From Mailhella massiliensis (GTDB taxonomy: Bacteria; Desulfobacterota; Desulfovibrionia; Desulfovibrionales; Desulfovibrionaceae), in the NCBI RefSeq assembly GCF_020741395.1, contig NZ_DYZA01000019.1, positions 1 to 15,430 of the forward strand: a DNA stretch of 15,430 nucleotides, in the 5' to 3' direction. Made by a program: the position numbers and the translations under genes. Positions within the stretch are counted from its first letter, which is position 1. Every line of letters starts with the position of its first letter. Below the pieces are notes generated by a model that was given only the letters and a program-made list of their open reading frames with translations, had not been told where the DNA came from and ran no database searches. This document shows, piece by piece, positions 1 to 7,742 of the stretch.

Positions 1-26
1 ATAAAGGCATTTTAATAAATATTTTC

Positions 27-57
27 TTGACTTTTAATATGATTTTCATCATAAAAT
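27..57 (+). promoter_or_regulatory. Probable sigma-70 promoter of the small gene at 80
   Basis: TTGACT at 27-32 matches five of six bases of the -35 consensus. An AT-rich block follows, with candidate -10 sequences at 50-57 (CATAAA at 17-base spacing, TAAAAT at 19-base spacing). The first 79 bases are much more AT-rich than the rest of the window, as expected of a strong promoter. A Shine-Dalgarno AAGGAG lies just before the ATG at 80. The exact -10 cannot be fixed by eye. Confidence 0.55.
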
Positions 58-79
58 ATAAAAAATAAGGAGCTGTACC

Positions 80-351
80 ATGAAGAAGGCGTTTGAGGAA
101 TATCTGATAAAGAACGGATACCGTCAGGTGACCGGAAGCGGCAATCCCAGTACCGTGTATGATTACTGCCGCAGAGTCGACAGGTGGCGAAGGAGGAAAA
201 TCTCACCTGGGAAGAGCTGGCGGAGAAGATTGATGATATTCTGCCATGCTATGATGAGGGCGGCATCATGCAGGAGACGGGAAGGAAATCCCACGGGGCC
301 GTCGTCAACGCGCTGAGAAGATTTTCTGAGTTTGTGAAAAGCGGAAAATAA
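80..351 (+). pseudogene. Small hypothetical protein gene broken by a one-base frameshift
   Basis: The frame opens at ATG 80 behind a good AAGGAG and reads sensibly for 34-35 codons (start MKKAFEEYLIKNGYRQ, then NPSTVYDYCRRVDR). It then turns into an Arg-rich stretch of unlikely composition. The adjacent frame, picked up at GTG 184, continues convincingly (VAKEENLTWEELAEKIDD, later RKSHGAVVNALRRFSEFVK) to TAA 349-351. Joining the two at about 182-184 gives one acidic, helical protein of about 90 residues, as if one G was lost from a short G run. I do not recognise a function with confidence; its size and style faintly recall the SAM-like N-terminal domain of tyrosine recombinases. It could be a pseudogene, a sequencing error, or less likely a recoded gene, since I see no classic slippery heptamer at the junction. 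Codons here are less GC-rich than in the neighbours. Confidence 0.65.
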
Positions 352-376
352 GAGCGCCGGAGACCTGTTTCCTGCG

Positions 377-422
377 GCGTCGCGTTTATCCGTTTCCGTC
401 GGATATCGGGCAAACGCGACGC
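377..422. repeat. Long perfect inverted repeat (hairpin)
   Basis: GCGTCGCGTTT at 377-387 is exactly complementary to AAACGCGACGC at 412-422. Inside it a second pair, ATCCG (388-392) and CGGAT (400-404), extends the structure. It lies 25 bases after the stop of the broken gene at 80-351. No T-run follows on either strand, so it is not a standard intrinsic terminator. It could stabilise an mRNA 3' end or be a protein-binding site. The stretch 352-690 otherwise shows no convincing gene. Confidence 0.6.
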
Positions 423-497
423 AATAGGCGGAACATGAGGATAACGTGCCCGGCATCCTCGTGCGGAGCTTGGGGAGCATGGGGCGCGCAGGGCCGC

Positions 498-518
498 AAA
501 AAGAAAGGCGAGAGCCTT
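498..518 (-). terminator. Possible intrinsic terminator of the rpoH-radA operon
   Basis: On the minus strand AAGGC and GCCTT (518-514 and 509-505) pair around a 4-base loop and are followed by a T-rich run, TCTTTTT, at about 504-498. It lies about 170 bases beyond the radA stop. The stem is only 5 base pairs, so the call is tentative. Confidence 0.35.
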
Positions 519-690
519 CGGGAGGGCGTATGCAAAGAGGCACGGAGTGCGTTTCTGCCTGCTGCATCATGCCGCGTTTTCCGGCTGCGCGGTGAAGAAG
601 GGAAAACGCAGGTTCCAGCACGGAAGATATCGAAGCCCGGGCCCGGCGGCAGGTGCTTATGAAGCGGCCGCCGGTTGCGGGGAGGGCGTT

Positions 691-2085
691 TCAGAACGGA
701 GCGTCGTCTCCGGGGCCGGTTCTGCCGTCTTTCGCCGTTCCTTTGCGGAAAAGGACGCGCTGCAGGTCGGCCACGGTGGCGATGCCGCGGCTTTTGGCGT
801 TCTCCGGGCAGAGAATGGGGCTGTAGCCGAGGCGCATCGCCTGCTTCATGCGTATGTCCTGGCCGGATACGGGGCGCACTTGTCCGTTGAGGTCCACCTC
901 GCCCCAGAGCACGCAACGCTCGGGAAGGGGAATATCGTAAAAGGAAGAGAGCAGGGCGGCCACCAGCGCCAGGTCCAGCCCCGGCTCCTGAAGGCGCATG
1001 CCGCCGCCTACCTTGGCGTAGATATCCGCCTGCCCGAAGTTGAGGTGCAGGCGTTTTTCCAGCACGGCGAGCAGGAGATGCAGACGGTTCACGTCGAAGC
1101 CGAGGCCGGTACGGCGGGGGATGGAAAGGTAGCTCCTGGCGGCGAGAGCCTGTATTTCCACGGCAAAGGGACGCTGCCCGTCCACAGCCATGACTACGGC
1201 TGTGCCGCTCAGGGAAGTGTCGCGCGCGCCGAGGAAGAAGGTGGACGGGTCTTCCACAAGTTCCAGCCCTCTGCGGGCCATGCGGAAGATGAGCAGTTCC
1301 TGATTGGGGCCGAAGCGGTTTTTCAGCACGCGGAGCATGCGGAACATTTCCCGGCGGTCGCCTTCCAGGGAAATGACGGTGTCCACCAGATGTTCCAGAA
1401 GGCGGGGCCCGGCAAGCGTGCCGTCCTTGGTGACGTGCCCCACGAGCACCAGCGTGGTGTCGGCCCGGCGGCATCGCTCCACAAGTTCCGTGGCCACGGC
1501 CCGCACCTGGCTGACGTTGCCGGGCAGGCCTTCCGCGTTGTCGGAGGCGAGGGTCTGCACGGAATCCACGATAAGCAGAGCAGGGGCTTTCTCAGGGAGT
1601 TCGAGCGCAGGAAAAAGGTCTTCCACCCGGCTGGTGGCCACGGCAAGCAGCGAATCGTGCAGCACGTCGAGGCGCTCGGCCCGGCTTTTTATCTGCGGGA
1701 GCGATTCTTCCCCGCTGGCGTAGAGGACGGTTTTTCCCTCGCGGGCCACGGCTCCGGCAAGCTGCAGCAGGAGAGTGGACTTGCCTATGCCCGGCTCCCC
1801 GCCCACCAGAATGGCGGCTCCGGGCACGAAACCGTGCCCGAGAATACGGTCGAGCGCGTCCAACCCCGTGCCGAAGGCCGCATGGTCGCTGCCGGAAATT
1901 TCGGCAAGGGGCTGTATGCGCACGCCCGTGCGGGCTTCGGCGGACAGGGGCCTGCCTGTGGCAGACTGCGCGAGACGCACAAGCTCAAGGGTGTTCCATT
2001 CGCGGCATTTCGGGCATTGCCCGCGCCACTGGGCGCTCTGAGCGCCGCAGGCGCTGCAGACATAGGTTTCCCGAAGTTTCGCCAT
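691..2085 (-). CDS. radA: DNA repair protein RadA
   Basis: RadA is a RecA-like ATPase that promotes branch migration and processing of recombination intermediates in the cytoplasm. The 464 residues have the full family layout. An N-terminal C4 zinc finger has Cys10, Cys13, Cys24 and Cys27. A Walker A motif GGEPGIGKST lies at about 95-104 and a Walker B-like LLIVDSVQ at about 170-177. The RadA signature KNRFG lies at about 255-259. A Lon-protease-like C-terminal domain follows, with the usual loss of protease function expected for the family. Length is normal. It is the last gene of the minus-strand operon, starting 9 bases after rpiB ends. Its ribosome binding site is weak, which suggests translational coupling to rpiB. 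The identification is secure. Confidence 0.97.
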   Translation of the reverse strand: MAKLRETYVCSACGAQSAQWRGQCPKCREWNTLELVRLAQSATGRPLSAEARTGVRIQPLAEISGSDHAAFGTGLDALDRILGHGFVPGAAILVGGEPGIGKSTLLLQLAGAVAREGKTVLYASGEESLPQIKSRAERLDVLHDSLLAVATSRVEDLFPALELPEKAPALLIVDSVQTLASDNAEGLPGNVSQVRAVATELVERCRRADTTLVLVGHVTKDGTLAGPRLLEHLVDTVISLEGDRREMFRMLRVLKNRFGPNQELLIFRMARRGLELVEDPSTFFLGARDTSLSGTAVVMAVDGQRPFAVEIQALAARSYLSIPRRTGLGFDVNRLHLLLAVLEKRLHLNFGQADIYAKVGGGMRLQEPGLDLALVAALLSSFYDIPLPERCVLWGEVDLNGQVRPVSGQDIRMKQAMRLGYSPILCPENAKSRGIATVADLQRVLFRKGTAKDGRTGPGDDAPF

Positions 2086-2094
2086 AGGCCGGGC

Positions 2095-2526
2095 TTACTT
2101 GTTGAAAAGGTTGATGCGGCGCAGGTGGCGGCCGCCTTCAAACGGGGTACTGAGGAATACGTCCACCATGCTGGCGGCGATGCCCGGGCCGGAAACGCGC
2201 TCCCCGAGGCAGATGATGTTGGCGTTGTTGTGGGCGCGGGCGAAGGATGCGTGGAATTCGCTGGTGCACAGCGCCGCACGGATGCCCGGAACGCGGTTGG
2301 CGGCCATGCTCATGCCTATGCCCGTGCCGCATACCAGCACGCCGAAGGAGCTCTCATCCCTGAGGACGCAGTCCGTGACGGCCTGGGCCTTCAGCGGATA
2401 ATCGCAGCTCGCGGGATCGGAAGGGCCGAGATCGTGCACGTCATGCCCCTGATCCTTCAGGTGACGCACAAGAAAAGTTTTAAGATTGAAGCCCCCGTGA
2501 TCGGACGCGATGTAAATGGTGCTCAT
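2095..2526 (-). CDS. rpiB: Ribose 5-phosphate isomerase B
   Basis: RpiB interconverts ribose 5-phosphate and ribulose 5-phosphate in the pentose phosphate pathway. The 143-residue protein has the family hallmarks: ASDHGG at the N-terminus (Asp9, His10), the catalytic Cys66 within CGTGIG, and the HNNAN segment with His99. These match the numbering of the E. coli enzyme. I chose ATG at 2526 rather than the ATG four codons upstream (2538), because GGAGAG sits 4 bases before 2526 while the upstream ATG has no visible Shine-Dalgarno and itself overlaps that site. The gene is 20 bases after the LolB-like lipoprotein gene and 9 bases before radA, within one transcription unit. RpiB/LacAB family members can act on other sugar phosphates such as allose 6-phosphate, but nothing here points that way. 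Confidence 0.95.
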   Translation of the reverse strand: MSTIYIASDHGGFNLKTFLVRHLKDQGHDVHDLGPSDPASCDYPLKAQAVTDCVLRDESSFGVLVCGTGIGMSMAANRVPGIRAALCTSEFHASFARAHNNANIICLGERVSGPGIAASMVDVFLSTPFEGGRHLRRINLFNK

Positions 2527-2546
2527 GACTCTCTCCATTGGCGCGT

Positions 2547-3401
2547 TTATTGGTCCAGCGAATAGACGGCGATATCCTGCGGAACTTCCAACTCCATGCT
2601 CAGGCCGGGAAGCGTGCCCGCGCTCCGGCGCTCCTTGACGAGCAGTACCATGCGCAGAGGCTGTTCACCTTCCATGCGGCCGTCCAGTTTGTAGGGTAGG
2701 GCGTCGTCGCCGTAGGCGATATCCAGCGTCCAGCGCCCCGACATGCTCCAGCGCACAGGCCGGGCCTCGGCGTTCAGCTCAAGCTCGCATGCGCGGCCTT
2801 CGCTCCGGCAGAGGTAGATGATATTGCCGTCGTCTCCGCTGAGGTATCGCTCCGGAGCCGTGACGTCAAGAGCGGACAGGTAGCGCCCGGCGAGGAAGTC
2901 GTTGAGCCTGTTCATGGAAAAAGGCAGAGGCAGGCCCAGCAGGCGGCGCAGGTTTTCCGCCGTCTCCACTCCGGCGTAGGCCTTCTGATCGCGGGGCAGT
3001 ACCACGAGCATGCGCCCGTTGTCGAAGAGGGCCTTGGCCACATTAGCCCCTACGCCCGCGTTGACCTCAAGGCGTATGGCCCGCGCGTCGCCCGGCATGT
3101 CGGAACCGAAGTCCGCCGTATCCAGTCCTGCGGGGCCGTGCCCGTCCTTTTCGGCGGACAGGTCGACCTCGCTTCGGGTCCAGAGCACATAAGTGACGCG
3201 CCGGGTGTCGCCTTCCGGGCCGAAACGCAGGCTTCCGGAGAGCATGTCGTCTTCCGCAGGGCGGGAGGAAAGCTGCATAAAGGCCTGCCAGCGGCTTTCC
3301 GCTTCGCTCTCAGGAACAAGCAGCTGCCCCCTGGGGGCGCAGCCCCCGAGCAGGGCGAGAAGGATCAGACAGACAAGGAGGAGGGAAGGGATTTTTTTCA
3401 T
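2547..3401 (-). CDS. LolB-like outer-membrane lipoprotein
   Basis: The 284-residue product starts with a charged MKK, a hydrophobic segment and the lipobox LLGGC, so Cys21 should be lipidated after signal peptidase II cleavage. The rest is a mixed, beta-rich sequence of the LolB/DUF4292 style, which in characterised members inserts lipoproteins into the outer membrane. That functional assignment is inference from overall character, not from a catalytic motif. Its ATG overlaps the stop of the upstream TPR gene as ATGA, so the two are probably translationally coupled and may act together at the envelope. The start codon is followed by a run of seven A bases, a place where slippage is possible. 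It could be another envelope lipoprotein family. Confidence 0.7.
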   Translation of the reverse strand: MKKIPSLLLVCLILLALLGGCAPRGQLLVPESEAESRWQAFMQLSSRPAEDDMLSGSLRFGPEGDTRRVTYVLWTRSEVDLSAEKDGHGPAGLDTADFGSDMPGDARAIRLEVNAGVGANVAKALFDNGRMLVVLPRDQKAYAGVETAENLRRLLGLPLPFSMNRLNDFLAGRYLSALDVTAPERYLSGDDGNIIYLCRSEGRACELELNAEARPVRWSMSGRWTLDIAYGDDALPYKLDGRMEGEQPLRMVLLVKERRSAGTLPGLSMELEVPQDIAVYSLDQ

Positions 3402-5209
3402 CTATGTTTTTCCAGTTTGAGCCGCACCCTGGCAGCGTCTTCGGGGAAGTCCATGCCCTGGAACAGCTCGAGGGCCTTCTGCCAGCCCTGCCGGGCGTTT
3501 TTCCCGTCGCCCCGGGCAAAGGCTATGTCGCCGTAGTGCTCGAACATGGCGGGATCGCCGGGGCCGGATTTGTCGGAAGCGTCCAGCGCTTTTTGTATCT
3601 GTTCCCAGGCGTCCTCCAGTTCCCCCCGGCGGAAATGCACCCAGGCCAGGGAGTCGAGGATGAAGTCCGCCTCAGGCTCAAGCTCCACGGCGCGCTGAAG
3701 AAGCGCATAGGCCCTGTCCAGCTCCCGGTTGCCGTCGGCCAGATTATAGCCCACATAATTGAGCGCGAGGGCGTTGTCGGGAAATTTCTCAACCACTTTT
3801 TCCATGAGCGCCATGGCCTTCGGCCGGTTGCCCATGACTTCCTGAAGATAGGCCTGCTGGAATGCGGCGTTTTCGTTGTCCGGCTGAAGATGCAGGGCTT
3901 CGGCAAGGACCTTGTCCGCAGCCTTGAAATCCTTCTGCAGCGTGAGAAGTTCCGCGGTAAGAAGCAGGGGCTCCACATCCGTGGGGCGCAGGCGGCGCAT
4001 GTCGTCCAGCGCTTGCAGCGCCTCGGGAAAACGCTTCCGTTCATAGAGAATGCGGACCTTCATGCGCAGGGCCTTGTCGTATTCCGGACTGCCCCGGGAA
4101 AGCCGATCCAGCAGGGAAAGGGCGCGCTCAGGGTCCATGCCCGTCTCATAAAGCAGCGCCGCATGATAGAAATAGATCCCTTCGGGCATGCCGGGCTGCT
4201 TTTCCAGCCGGGAGAGCAGTTTTTCCGCTTGGTCGGCAAGCTTTTCATCCATGAGCATGGCCGCGGAGGCCACGGAAAAATGCAGCGGGTCGTGGGATTC
4301 GGATATGGTTGCGACCACGGCGTCCATATTGTTTTCCTGAAGCAGAAGGCGGATGAGAAAGAGCCGGGCGCTGCGGTTGTCCGGGTCTGAGTCTAGGAGA
4401 TTTCGGTAAATCTTTTTCGCTTCCGCTTTCCGGTCGAGTTCTTCCAGGGTAAGGGCGAGCAGCTGCCAGGCTTCGGAATATTCCGGGTCTTCCTTCACGG
4501 CGGCATTGAGCTGGACTCTGGCCTCGGCAAAGCGGCCGGACACGTTCAGGGCCTGGGCGTAGGCGAAGCGTATCTGGGGCGTGAGCTGCTTTTCGGGGAT
4601 GCGGCGGAACACCGTCATGGCGTCTTCCGTGCGGCCGCTGCGAAGAAGGGCGAGAGCGAGCTCCGCCTGGGCCTGCCCGTCCGCAGGATGGCCCGCGGCA
4701 AAAGAACGCAGAAGTTCTATGGCCTCTTCGCGCGAGTTGTGCTGGATGAGCAGGTCGGCCTGAAGGGAAACAAGGGCAAGCTCGTCCGGCATCTGCTCCG
4801 AGGCGCTCTGGATAAGCAGCACGGCGTCGTTTTCATGGTCGTGGGCGAGCAGCCAGATTGCGGCGTCGATGATGGGAGCGGAAGAGGGCAGCTTGTAGGG
4901 GCCCGTGCCGAACCTGAGCAGCCTTTCGGCGGCGTCGAGCACGGCGTCCTTGTCGTTGTTGTCCAGCGCGGCGTCGAGCTTGAGCTGAGCGAAAATAAGC
5001 TCCGCCCGCTGTGAAGGCTCCTGCGGCATGAGCAGGGTGGGGGCCAGGAAGCGTTCCTGCCGGGCGGAAAGGTCGGCGCTTCTGCCCGTGGCCGTGCATC
5101 CTGCGGGAAGCAGCATGAGAGCGAGGGTGGAGGCCAGCATCAGGCGCGCCCGCCTTGAGGAAGCGGCATGCCGCCCTGCCCGGAAACGTGGCTTGGAATG
5201 ACTGAACAT
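3398..5209 (-). CDS. TPR-repeat lipoprotein
   Basis: This 603-residue protein begins with a basic region, a hydrophobic segment and a lipobox (LLPAGC, Cys38), so it should be a periplasm-facing lipoprotein. The remainder is a series of tetratricopeptide repeats with the usual A/G/Y/P spacing, for example around DPEYSEAWQLLALTLEELDR, QPDNENAAFQQAYLQEVMGN and PDNALALNYVGYNLADGNRE. Such proteins scaffold protein-protein contacts, here probably at the outer membrane. ATG 5209 is used, 22 bases after the sigma factor stop and with a weak AGGGA; a start at ATG 5140, closer to the hydrophobic core of the signal, is also possible. The gene overlaps the LolB-like lipoprotein gene by 4 bases, suggesting a shared envelope role. 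No exact partner or pathway can be read from the sequence. Confidence 0.85.
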   Translation of the reverse strand: MFSHSKPRFRAGRHAASSRRARLMLASTLALMLLPAGCTATGRSADLSARQERFLAPTLLMPQEPSQRAELIFAQLKLDAALDNNDKDAVLDAAERLLRFGTGPYKLPSSAPIIDAAIWLLAHDHENDAVLLIQSASEQMPDELALVSLQADLLIQHNSREEAIELLRSFAAGHPADGQAQAELALALLRSGRTEDAMTVFRRIPEKQLTPQIRFAYAQALNVSGRFAEARVQLNAAVKEDPEYSEAWQLLALTLEELDRKAEAKKIYRNLLDSDPDNRSARLFLIRLLLQENNMDAVVATISESHDPLHFSVASAAMLMDEKLADQAEKLLSRLEKQPGMPEGIYFYHAALLYETGMDPERALSLLDRLSRGSPEYDKALRMKVRILYERKRFPEALQALDDMRRLRPTDVEPLLLTAELLTLQKDFKAADKVLAEALHLQPDNENAAFQQAYLQEVMGNRPKAMALMEKVVEKFPDNALALNYVGYNLADGNRELDRAYALLQRAVELEPEADFILDSLAWVHFRRGELEDAWEQIQKALDASDKSGPGDPAMFEHYGDIAFARGDGKNARQGWQKALELFQGMDFPEDAARVRLKLEKHR

Positions 5210-5231
5210 GGAAATCCCTGTGGCGGAAGAG

Positions 5232-6536
5232 TCAGGGCTGGATCCACTCTTCCGAGAAGTCTTTGATCTCGCGCCCGAGATGTTCTTTCAGTTTTTCCAG
5301 CAGGCGCGCTTCCAGCTGGCGTATGCGTTCACGAGTGACATTGTAGCGCTCGCCGATTTCCCGGAGCGTGGCGGGTTCGTCGGTGAGAAGACGGTGTTCC
5401 AGAATGTAGATTTCCTTTTCCGAGAGGGAGGGGACAAGCTCCGCGATGCTCTCGCGCACCAGGCGGGAGACTTCGGAATCGGCAATACCTTCCTCCACCC
5501 CGGGCCCGAGGGCGGGCAGAAAATCCATGCGCGAGGCGCTGCCGTTTTCATCGCTCACCGGAAGGTCGAGGGAAACGTCGCCCGCGTCCAGGCGTTGCTG
5601 CATCTCCACCACCTGATCCTGCGTGACGCCGAGGCGCTCGGAAAGAAGCGCCGTATCTGGATCGAAGCCCTGAAGGATGAGCTTCTGCCTTTCGCGGTTC
5701 AGGTTGTAGAACAGCTTGCGCTGGGCCTGCGTCGTGCCTATTTTCACCATGCGCCAGTTGTCCATGATGAACTTGAGTATGTAGGCCTTGATCCAGAACG
5801 AAGCGTAGTAGGAAAACTTGATGCCCTTGTCCGGGTCGAACTTGTTTACCGCGCGCAAAAGCCCCACGTTGCCTTCCTGAATGAGGTCGAGCACGTTTTG
5901 CATCCAGCGGCGCTGAAAGTCCATGGCAATGCGCACCACGAGGCGCAGATGTGAGGAGATGATGCGGAAAGCCGCCTGCGTGTCGCCGTGATCGCGTACG
6001 CGCCTTGCGAGCTCCGTTTCCTCTTCCGGTTCCAGCAGGGGGAATTTGCTCACCTCGCGCAGGTAACTTTGGAGATTGTCGCGTACGGGCACGCTGGGCA
6101 GTCTGTCCTGTGCCAGGGCGGGCAGATTGCTGCCGAGGTCTATGACTTTTCCGCCCTCGTCGAAATCATCGAAGGCGGGAAAATCCTCGTCGGGTACGAG
6201 TTCGCCTTCCTGCGCCTGTTCAAGTTCCGCCTCCATGAGCTCCGGGGAATCCTCCCCTTCGGGGGCGTCGGGCTGCGGAGTTTCTTCTTCGCCGGAAGAA
6301 ACGGCTTTCCGGGAAGCGGTGCGTTTTTTCGGATTTTTTTCCGCGCTGCCGGAGGCGGCTTTCGCCGGAGAGCTCTCGCCGGAAGGAATTTCTGAAGCAA
6401 AGCTTTCGGAAATGTCGATGATATCCATATCATCCTTGGATATCTTGCGTTTTTTACCCCGCGTCGAGGAGCGGCCATGCCCGGCCCCTGCGGAGGCAAG
6501 AAGTTCGGCTTCGCGTGCGTCAGAAATTTTTGTCAT
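5232..6536 (-). CDS. rpoH: RNA polymerase sigma-32 (RpoH-like) factor with long N-terminal extension
   Basis: This is a sigma-70 family factor of the group 3/RpoH type, directing RNA polymerase to heat-shock or envelope-stress type promoters. Region 2 is clear at about residues 195-265 (core-binding DLIQEGNVGLLRAVNKFDP, then YYASFWIKAYILKFIM). It is followed by an RpoH-box-like QRKLFYNLN at about 272-280, close to the QRKLFFNLR of E. coli RpoH. Region 4 with its helix-turn-helix (TLREIGERYNVTRERIRQLE) ends the protein. At 434 residues it is about 150 longer than E. coli RpoH; the extra part is an acidic, Ser/Pro/Glu-rich N-terminus. The ATG at 6536 has AAGGA 8 bases upstream. It is the first gene of the operon with the TPR and LolB-like lipoproteins, rpiB and radA. 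The fold is certain; the RpoH subtype is likely. Confidence 0.88.
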   Translation of the reverse strand: MTKISDAREAELLASAGAGHGRSSTRGKKRKISKDDMDIIDISESFASEIPSGESSPAKAASGSAEKNPKKRTASRKAVSSGEEETPQPDAPEGEDSPELMEAELEQAQEGELVPDEDFPAFDDFDEGGKVIDLGSNLPALAQDRLPSVPVRDNLQSYLREVSKFPLLEPEEETELARRVRDHGDTQAAFRIISSHLRLVVRIAMDFQRRWMQNVLDLIQEGNVGLLRAVNKFDPDKGIKFSYYASFWIKAYILKFIMDNWRMVKIGTTQAQRKLFYNLNRERQKLILQGFDPDTALLSERLGVTQDQVVEMQQRLDAGDVSLDLPVSDENGSASRMDFLPALGPGVEEGIADSEVSRLVRESIAELVPSLSEKEIYILEHRLLTDEPATLREIGERYNVTRERIRQLEARLLEKLKEHLGREIKDFSEEWIQP

Positions 6537-6593
6537 GAAGTCATCCTTATTTCGGCAGCTCTTCCGGGGATGGAAGCTTGTTTGCCGGAATGT

Positions 6594-6622
6594 ATCCTAT
6601 AGTTTAAGGTTTGCGTTTTCAA
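6594..6622 (-). promoter_or_regulatory. Probable promoter of the rpoH-radA operon
   Basis: On the minus strand TTGAAA (6622-6617) and TAGGAT (6599-6594) are separated by 17 bases. They match the -35 and -10 consensus at five and four of six positions. They lie about 58 bases upstream of the sigma factor ATG, in the divergent 166-base gap before the tlpA-like gene. Confidence 0.5.
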
Positions 6623-6648
6623 CGATTTTCAGTACACCTAAAAAAGTT

Positions 6649-6673
6649 CGCGGCAGAAAAGATGTCTGCGGCG
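6649..6673 (+). promoter_or_regulatory. Hairpin in the leader of the thioredoxin gene
   Basis: CGCGGCAGA (6649-6657) pairs with TCTGCGGCG (6665-6673) at eight of nine positions around a 7-base loop, shortly before the ribosome binding site AAGGAG of the gene at 6703. A short T-run follows (TTTT). It may be a leader hairpin or weak attenuator. No clear plus-strand promoter could be fixed in this gap. Confidence 0.35.
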
Positions 6674-6702
6674 CATTTTGAGGAAAAGGAAGGAGTTGTT
6701 CT

Positions 6703-7221
6703 ATGGTCGGAATACCGTCGGGCTTTTTTCGCCGCCTGACCGGAGTGGTGATTGCAGGCATGATTGCCTTTACCCTGGCCTGCCCTGTAGGCGAGGCCCC
6801 GGCGCAGGAGGGGGGAAGGCACCTGAAGCCTGTGCATACCTATGAGCTCCTGGATGAGCTTGCCGCCAATCACGGCAAGGTGATCCTGGTGAATTTCTTT
6901 GCCGCCTTCTGCGGCCCGTGCCGCAGGGAGATACCGGAGCTTATCAAAATGCGCAAGGAAATCCCCGAGGAGGAGCTGCTCATCATCGGAGTCGCCATTG
7001 ATGAGAATATCCGCGAGGCGGACAGCTTCGTGAAGTCCATGGGCATGCTGGGAGCCTACCCCGTGTACTACGGCGGTGAGGAGCTGGCGCGGGCCTATCG
7101 CATCGACGCCATTCCCTTCAACGTCATCTACAACAGGGACGGGCACATCGAGGTGAGCGAGGCGGGCTATGTCCCAGCCCCGGAAATGAAACAGTTTCTT
7201 ATGAGCCTTATCAGGCGGTGA
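6703..7221 (+). CDS. TlpA/ResA-type periplasmic thiol-disulfide oxidoreductase
   Basis: The 172-residue protein has an N-terminal basic and hydrophobic signal segment (about 10-28) with a likely signal peptidase I site near APAQE. The Cys at 27 lacks a good lipobox. The thioredoxin fold follows: the active site CGPC at 70-73 within FFAAFCGPCRREIP, and a cis-proline in AIPF at about residue 138. TlpA/ResA proteins reduce or shuffle disulfides outside the cytoplasmic membrane, often for cytochrome c maturation. That would suit a cell with periplasmic multiheme cytochromes such as the one at 10026, but the two are not in one operon. A strong AAGGAG precedes ATG 6703. The stop overlaps or directly abuts the next gene, so they are probably co-transcribed. 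Confidence 0.9.
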   Translation: MVGIPSGFFRRLTGVVIAGMIAFTLACPVGEAPAQEGGRHLKPVHTYELLDELAANHGKVILVNFFAAFCGPCRREIPELIKMRKEIPEEELLIIGVAIDENIREADSFVKSMGMLGAYPVYYGGEELARAYRIDAIPFNVIYNRDGHIEVSEAGYVPAPEMKQFLMSLIRR

Positions 7222-7226
7222 TGGGC

Positions 7227-7742
7227 ATGCTCAGGGAAATATTGGGAGAAGAGCGTATCAGGCAGCGTGTGGCGGCCATGGCGGAGGAAATCGACGAGCT
7301 GTACCGGGACGAGAGCGTGATCGCCGTTTGCGTGCTCAAGGGAGCGTTTTTCTTTTTCAGCGACCTTGTCCGGGCCATGAAGACGGAAACCGTCGTCGAC
7401 TTCGTGCGCCTTGCCAGCTACGGGGCGGGACAGAGCAGCAGCGGGGAAGTGCGCATCATCAAGGATGTTGAAGTCAACGTGGCCGGCCGCCATGTGCTCA
7501 TTATCGAGGATATTGTGGATTCGGGCCGCTCCATGAACGTGCTGGTGCGGCACCTGGCCGCCCTCGGCGCAAAATCCGTGCGCATCGCCGTGCTCATTGA
7601 TAAAAAGGAACGGCGGGAATTCGTCGTCCATACCGATTTCGTGGGCTTCGATCTGCCTGCCGGCTTCATTGTGGGGTACGGGCTTGACTGTGCGGAAAGA
7701 TATCGCAATCTTCCGGCTATCTACGAGCTGCTTGACTGTTGA
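7227..7742 (+). CDS. hpt: Hypoxanthine phosphoribosyltransferase
   Basis: This purine-salvage enzyme joins hypoxanthine or guanine with PRPP to give IMP or GMP in the cytoplasm. The protein shows the LKGAF motif near residues 37-41 and the PRPP-binding loop LIIEDIVDSGRSM at about 91-103. The C-terminal segment DLPAGFIVGYGLDCAERYRN is typical of the family, and the length is normal. Several starts are possible: GTG 7218 and ATG 7221 overlap the tlpA-like stop, and ATG 7227 lies 5 bases after it. I chose 7227 because the AGGCGG at 7213-7218 is then 8 bases away; with 7221 the spacing would be only 2. Co-expression with the upstream thioredoxin gene is likely. The product is secure and the start is less so. 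Confidence 0.93.
   Translation: MLREILGEERIRQRVAAMAEEIDELYRDESVIAVCVLKGAFFFFSDLVRAMKTETVVDFVRLASYGAGQSSSGEVRIIKDVEVNVAGRHVLIIEDIVDSGRSMNVLVRHLAALGAKSVRIAVLIDKKERREFVVHTDFVGFDLPAGFIVGYGLDCAERYRNLPAIYELLDC

Noticed and set aside
386..1474. A 362-codon minus-strand frame overlapping radA
   Set aside because: It is out of frame with radA, is Arg/Pro/His-rich, and has no recognisable domain.
547..2565. A 672-codon plus-strand open frame across radA and rpiB
   Set aside because: It is the antisense of two secure genes. Its translation is rich in Gly, Ala and His with no domain; long antisense frames are common in GC-rich DNA.
3404..4390. A 328-codon plus-strand frame
   Set aside because: It is the shadow of the TPR lipoprotein gene, and its composition is not protein-like.
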